Source of the DNA: Candidatus Aerophobota bacterium
Lineage (GTDB): Bacteria; Aerophobota; Aerophobia; Aerophobales; JAGGVN01
DNA length: 34,059 nt
Direction of reading: 5' to 3'
Assembly (NCBI GenBank): GCA_021158005.1
Contig: JAGGVN010000060.1
Coordinates: forward strand, 1-34,059
Under the pieces are notes generated by a model. That model saw only the letters and a program-made list of their open reading frames with translations. It made no database searches and had not been told where the DNA came from. Shown here piece after piece: positions 30,013 through 34,059 of this stretch. Each line of letters opens with the position of its first letter. Positions within the stretch are counted from its first letter, which is position 1. Both the position numbers and the translations under genes were made by a program.

Positions 30013-31074
30013 ATGCCTTTTAATACTATAGAATGGATAAAAGGGAAAATTAAGATTATTGACCAAACGCAGCTTCCCCATAAGTTAAAATATCTTTATT
30101 GCGAGGATATAGAAACTCTCCGAGAAGCTATTTCTTCTCTGAGAGTAAGAGGAGCGCCAGCTTTAGGAATTGCTGGAGCCCTGGGAGTATTATTGGGAGT
30201 GCGAAATTCTCCTGTTAAAGACTATCCTGAACTTAAAAAGGAGATAGAGAAAATCATAACTTATTTGGGGTCTTCTCGTCCTACAGCCGTTAATCTCTTC
30301 TGGGGATTAAGAAGGATGCTTAACTGTGCAGAAAAGAATAAAGATAAAGATATAAAGACTATTAAGAATCTTTTGGAGAGGGAAGCTCTGCAAATAATAG
30401 AGGAAGATAAAGCGTGCAACCGTTTAATCGGTAAAAATGGAGCCTCCCTTATCAATGATGGAGATACTATTCTCACTCATTGTAATGCAGGAGCTCTGGC
30501 AACAGCTGATTACGGAACTGCCTTAGGGATTATTTATAAAGCCAAGGAAGAAGGGAAAAGAGTAAAAGTTTATGTTGATGAAACTCGCCCTCTTCTCCAG
30601 GGGGCGAGACTAACTACCTGGGAACTTATGCAAGAAGGGATTGAAACTATCTTAATTTGTGATAATACGGCCGGTGAAGTAATGAGAGAAAAAAAGATCA
30701 GTAAAGTCTTGGTAGGGGCTGATAGAGTTGCCGCTAATGGGGATGTAGCTAATAAAATAGGAACTTATACTCTGGCTGTGCTGGCAAAAGAGAACAAAAT
30801 ACCCTTTTATATAGCCTGTCCTATTTCTACTATTGATTTTTCCCTCCCTGGAGGAGAAAAAATTCCTATTGAAGAAAGGAGTGCTTCTGAAGTAAGAGAA
30901 TTCCTGGGGAGAAAAATAGCTCCTCACGTTAAGGTTTATAATCTCGCTTTTGATGTAACTCCAGCAGAGTATATCACCGGAATAATTACGGAAAAAGGAA
31001 TATATAAACCTCCTTATAAAGAGAGTCTAAAGGAATTAAATAATGAAAAAAGAGATAGATCTTACTCAAGTTAG
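30013..31074 (+). CDS. mtnA: S-methyl-5-thioribose-1-phosphate isomerase
   Basis: 353 aa; 'SLRVRGAPALGIAGALGVLLG', 'ILTHCNAGALATADYGTALG', 'VLVGADRVAANGDVANKIGTYTLAVLAKENKIPFYIACP'. Confidence 0.95.
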   Translation: MPFNTIEWIKGKIKIIDQTQLPHKLKYLYCEDIETLREAISSLRVRGAPALGIAGALGVLLGVRNSPVKDYPELKKEIEKIITYLGSSRPTAVNLFWGLRRMLNCAEKNKDKDIKTIKNLLEREALQIIEEDKACNRLIGKNGASLINDGDTILTHCNAGALATADYGTALGIIYKAKEEGKRVKVYVDETRPLLQGARLTTWELMQEGIETILICDNTAGEVMREKKISKVLVGADRVAANGDVANKIGTYTLAVLAKENKIPFYIACPISTIDFSLPGGEKIPIEERSASEVREFLGRKIAPHVKVYNLAFDVTPAEYITGIITEKGIYKPPYKESLKELNNEKRDRSYSS

Positions 31075-31336
31075 GTATATTGCTCATTTATCAAGATTAG
31101 AATTATCACCTGAAGAAGAAGAGAAGTTTACAGAACAACTGGCAAAAATTCTCTCTTATGTAAATAAATTAAGAGAAGTAAATACGGAAAATGTCCCTCC
31201 TACCTTCCATGTTCTTCCGCTCAAGAATATCTTTAGAGATGACAAACTTAATTTATCTTTATCTCAAGAAGAAGCATTATCCAATGCTCCCAAGCATAAA
31301 TATAAGCAATTCCAGGTTCCCCGAATAATTGGATAA
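31043..31336 (+). CDS. gatC: Asp/Glu-tRNA amidotransferase subunit C
   Basis: 97 aa; 'VRYIAHLSRLELSPEEEEKFTEQLAKILSYVNKLREVNTENVPPTFHVLPLKNIFRDD'; 32-bp overlap with mtnA. Confidence 0.93.
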   Translation: MKKEIDLTQVRYIAHLSRLELSPEEEEKFTEQLAKILSYVNKLREVNTENVPPTFHVLPLKNIFRDDKLNLSLSQEEALSNAPKHKYKQFQVPRIIG

Positions 31337-31337
31337 A

Positions 31338-31820
31338 TTAAATAAATTCTCTCTGTTTTCTTTTGTTCAGGATAAGAAATATAAAAAAAGATAAAAGAGA
31401 ATTATATAAAGAAATGAAAAGGGGAAGAGGAAATTCTTTTAAAAAAGAAGAAATATGGAAGATAAAAAGCCACAAAGAAACAATAACTTCATTCAAAATA
31501 GAAATTAAGCCTACTACTATTAAAAAGAGAAAAATATTCTCTCCGTAAATTCTTTCTCTAATCTCACCTACCAGAAACCCTAATAAAGAAAAAGAGAAAG
31601 CATTCAATCCCAACAAAGGAGAAAAGAGAATATCTTTTGTCACTCCCACAAGAAAACCACCTATAAGACCACTCTTCCATCTCTTATCCCAGGCCCAAAA
31701 AATGACTAAAATTAAAAAAAAATCGGGTTTTATCCCCTTAAATTGCATCCACTCTCCAAAGGTAAGTTGAGCAATAATACACAAAAGTAAAAAAAGGGGA
31801 AAAATAACTTTTTTCTTCAT
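31338..31820 (-). CDS. mreD: Rod shape-determining protein MreD
   Basis: 160 aa hydrophobic; 'IKPDFFLILVIFWAWDKRWKSGLIGGFLVGVTKDILFSPLLGLNAFSFSLLGFLVGEIRERIY'; downstream of mreC. Confidence 0.88.
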   Translation of the reverse strand: MKKKVIFPLFLLLCIIAQLTFGEWMQFKGIKPDFFLILVIFWAWDKRWKSGLIGGFLVGVTKDILFSPLLGLNAFSFSLLGFLVGEIRERIYGENIFLFLIVVGLISILNEVIVSLWLFIFHISSFLKEFPLPLFISLYNSLLSFFIFLILNKRKQREFI

Positions 31821-32617
31821 CTCTTTATAACAAATAATTCTTCTAATTTTCCAAAGTCTACTGCCGGAGTTACCTTCACCTCCTGGAAAAGGCGATTGGG
31901 GTCCCTTTTAACCTGAGAAACTTCTCCTACTAAAATTCCCTCGGGGAAAAGTTTACCTAACCCTGAGGTTACTACTTCATCTCCTATTTTTACCGAAGCA
32001 GTATTTAATAAATATTTCAACTCGCATACTCCTTCTTCACCCTTACCCTGAAGAATAGCTATATCTCTGGTTCTCTGAATACGAACTCCTACTTTACTCC
32101 TCTTATCTATAATTAATAAAACCTTTGCTTGATGAGGATATACTTCCATAACCTTCCCTACTAATCCCTGAGGATGAACAACAGTCATTCCTCTTTCCAC
32201 TCCTTCTTTGCTTCCCTTTCCTATGAAAACTACTTCGAAATAGATAGAAGGAGTATAAGAGATTACTCTTACAGGGAGAAGAGAATATACCTGTTTTTGT
32301 TTAAATTCAAGTAATCTTTCTAACCTTTGATAGGAGGAGAGAATCTCCTGAAAATAATTTTTTTTCTCATAGAGAAGCTTATCAATTTCTATTTTAAGCA
32401 ATCTATTTTCTTCTCTTAGCTTTTTAGCTTCATAAATATTTCCTATACCCTCCTTTATACTCTCTCTAACCTCAAAAGCTACTTGCTGAATATACCCGAT
32501 AGCGCTATAACTTTTTTCTCTAATCTGAGAAGGGAGATCTTTTTTATAACCTGAGATTAACATTAAAATAAGGGAAGAGAAAAAAAAGGCGGTGAAAAAA
32601 AATATCTTGGTGTGCAC
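31817..32617 (-). CDS. mreC: Rod shape-determining protein MreC (GTG start)
   Basis: 266 aa; 'LREENRLLKIEIDKLLYEKKN', 'PVRVISYTPSIYFEVVFIGKGSKEGVERGMTVVHPQGLVGKVMEVYPHQAKVLLIID'. Confidence 0.93.
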   Translation of the reverse strand: MHTKIFFFTAFFFSSLILMLISGYKKDLPSQIREKSYSAIGYIQQVAFEVRESIKEGIGNIYEAKKLREENRLLKIEIDKLLYEKKNYFQEILSSYQRLERLLEFKQKQVYSLLPVRVISYTPSIYFEVVFIGKGSKEGVERGMTVVHPQGLVGKVMEVYPHQAKVLLIIDKRSKVGVRIQRTRDIAILQGKGEEGVCELKYLLNTASVKIGDEVVTSGLGKLFPEGILVGEVSQVKRDPNRLFQEVKVTPAVDFGKLEELFVIKR

Positions 32618-32783
32618 TTTTCTTTCTATCTTCTGCCTCCTTGAGTGTCTGAAAACTCTCTCTACCAGAAAAGCCTCAAAGTTAGATTTATTAAGAAAAT
32701 TATCTTTCCAGAATATCTAACTAAATTATCTTCAGAAAATAGCAAGAAGCACTAAAACTCAAAAGGAATTCTCCGTTCGTTAA

Positions 32784-33821
32784 TTAATCAGCAGGTGGAG
32801 TTATTTCTACAATTGACAATAAATTTTGGTCTTTCAGTAATTTCCCTGTTCCCAAGGCTACAGAGAGAAGTGGCTCGGGAACTAGATTTACAGAAAGATG
32901 GATTCTTTTAGAAACATAGGTATCGAGCCCCTTAAGGCAGGATCCTCCTCCTGTAAGATATATTCCTCTTTGCATTATGTCTCCTGCTAATTCTGGAGGA
33001 GTCTCCTCCAGGGTATTTTCAATCATATCACAGATGACATTCACTGAAGAGAGAAGAACCTCCCCTATCTCTTTCGAATTTACTTGTATCTCTCGGGGAA
33101 ATCCTGTAGATAGATCTCTACCTCTTACCTTTATTTTCTCCCCCTTATTAGAAAAAAGATCCCCGATGGTTATTTTTATCCTTTCAGCCATTTGTTCGCC
33201 AATGAGTAAATTGTGAGATTCCCGAAGATATTGAATTATAGCCTGGTCCATCTCATCCCCGGCTATACGAATACAGTGACTGATAACTACTCCATTTAGA
33301 GAAACTACAGCGGTTTCGCTGCTCCCCCCTCCAATATCTACAATCATATTCCCTGTCGGTTCAGATAAAGGAAGATCTGCACCGATAACGGCAGCTACTG
33401 ATTCGGCTACCAGATGAACCTTCCGAGCTCCTACACCCGTAGCTATATCTACCAACGCTTTTCTTTCTACTTCTGTAGCTCGAGAAGGAACACCAATCAC
33501 TACTCGAGGACCAATCAAAGGGCGATAAGGTTGAACCTGAGAGATAAAATGTTCCACCATTTTATGAGCTATATCGAAATTGGCAACTACTCCATCCTGT
33601 AAAGGACGAACAGCTAAGATATTTTGAGGAGTCTTTCCTATCATTTCCTTAGCTTCTTTCCCTATACACAAAATTTCCCCGTCATCTCTCCTTATGGCTA
33701 ATACTGAAGGAGCGTTTAAAATAATCCCCTTATCTTCTGCATAAATTATTGTATTCGTAGTTCCTAAATCTATTCCCAAATTACTGGCGAATAATTTGAA
33801 TATAAAAATATCCTTAAACAT
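32784..33821 (-). CDS. mreB: Rod shape-determining protein MreB
   Basis: 345 aa; 'NLGIDLGTTNTIIYAEDKGIILNAPSVLA', 'MIVDIGGGSSETAVVSLNGVV', 'IYLTGGGSCLKGLD'. Confidence 0.97.
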   Translation of the reverse strand: MFKDIFIFKLFASNLGIDLGTTNTIIYAEDKGIILNAPSVLAIRRDDGEILCIGKEAKEMIGKTPQNILAVRPLQDGVVANFDIAHKMVEHFISQVQPYRPLIGPRVVIGVPSRATEVERKALVDIATGVGARKVHLVAESVAAVIGADLPLSEPTGNMIVDIGGGSSETAVVSLNGVVISHCIRIAGDEMDQAIIQYLRESHNLLIGEQMAERIKITIGDLFSNKGEKIKVRGRDLSTGFPREIQVNSKEIGEVLLSSVNVICDMIENTLEETPPELAGDIMQRGIYLTGGGSCLKGLDTYVSKRIHLSVNLVPEPLLSVALGTGKLLKDQNLLSIVEITPPAD

Positions 33822-33841
33822 AAAAGTATCTTTTTTTTGTT

Positions 33842-33870
33842 ATTATATAAACCGAGAAAAAGAAAGTCAA
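33842..33870 (-). promoter_or_regulatory. Sigma70-like promoter TTGACT-N17-TATAAT upstream of mreB
   Basis: Minus strand TTGACT (33870-33865) and TATAAT (33847-33842); 20 nt between the -10 element and the ATG. Confidence 0.65.
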
Positions 33871-33882
33871 ATAATAAAAAGG

Positions 33883-33897
33883 ATGAGATAATCTCAT
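33883..33897. promoter_or_regulatory. Operator-like dyad ATGAGAT-A-ATCTCAT upstream of the mreB promoter
   Basis: Perfect 7-bp inverted repeat with a 1-nt centre, 12 bp upstream of the -35 element. Confidence 0.4.
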
Positions 33898-34059
33898 TCA
33901 TTATTTTCTTATCTTTCTCAGTGTATCTTTTAGAATGCTTTAGGAAAATTCTCCTATAAGACCACGCTCTTTTGGCGGGCTCAGGAAATCCTGGGTACCT
34001 CAGATAACGGGAGTATTCCTTCATAGCGTTGTTTAGGTAACGATTTACAGCTTCCCAAA

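Noticed and set aside
33770-34024. Minus-strand ORF at the right edge (frame also open to the window end)
   Set aside because: It overlaps the mreB promoter and start, its C-terminal part is unlike protein, and the N-terminal part runs off the window; no family recognised. The upstream part could be the end of a real gene, but this cannot be decided here.

Overview
34 kb AT-rich bacterial chromosomal window, densely packed with housekeeping genes. I see no phage, transposon, integrase or CRISPR array. Main blocks: (i) minus-strand dnaN-recF-DUF721/dciA replication genes, then a TIM-barrel isomerase, clpC, purA, dnaB, serA, a class V aminotransferase and rpmA; (ii) an RNase P RNA (rnpB) whose 5' end is encoded inside the 3' end of an RNase HI-type gene; (iii) tRNA-Arg(TCG) and tRNA-Gly(CCC), glycerate kinase and argB; (iv) a two-gene RNA-processing cassette: a divergent RtcA-like 3'-phosphate cyclase plus an archaeal-type FAU-1/RNase E/G-like protein; (v) an accessory stretch with a frameshifted SagB-type nitroreductase, a heptad-repeat coiled coil fused to a nuclease-like C-terminus, a DUF2961/GH172 protein, an LpxB-related protein and an O-antigen ligase-like protein; (vi) panC, TPR, cyclophilin-like, flavin reductase and RF-1-domain genes; (vii) metG-rsmA-mtnA-gatC convergent with mreBCD. 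The strongest candidates for a second look are the divergent RtcA/FAU-1 pair, the rnhA/rnpB sequence overlap, and sigma70-like promoters that imply very short or leaderless mRNAs. All family names come from reading the translations by eye; no database search was run.
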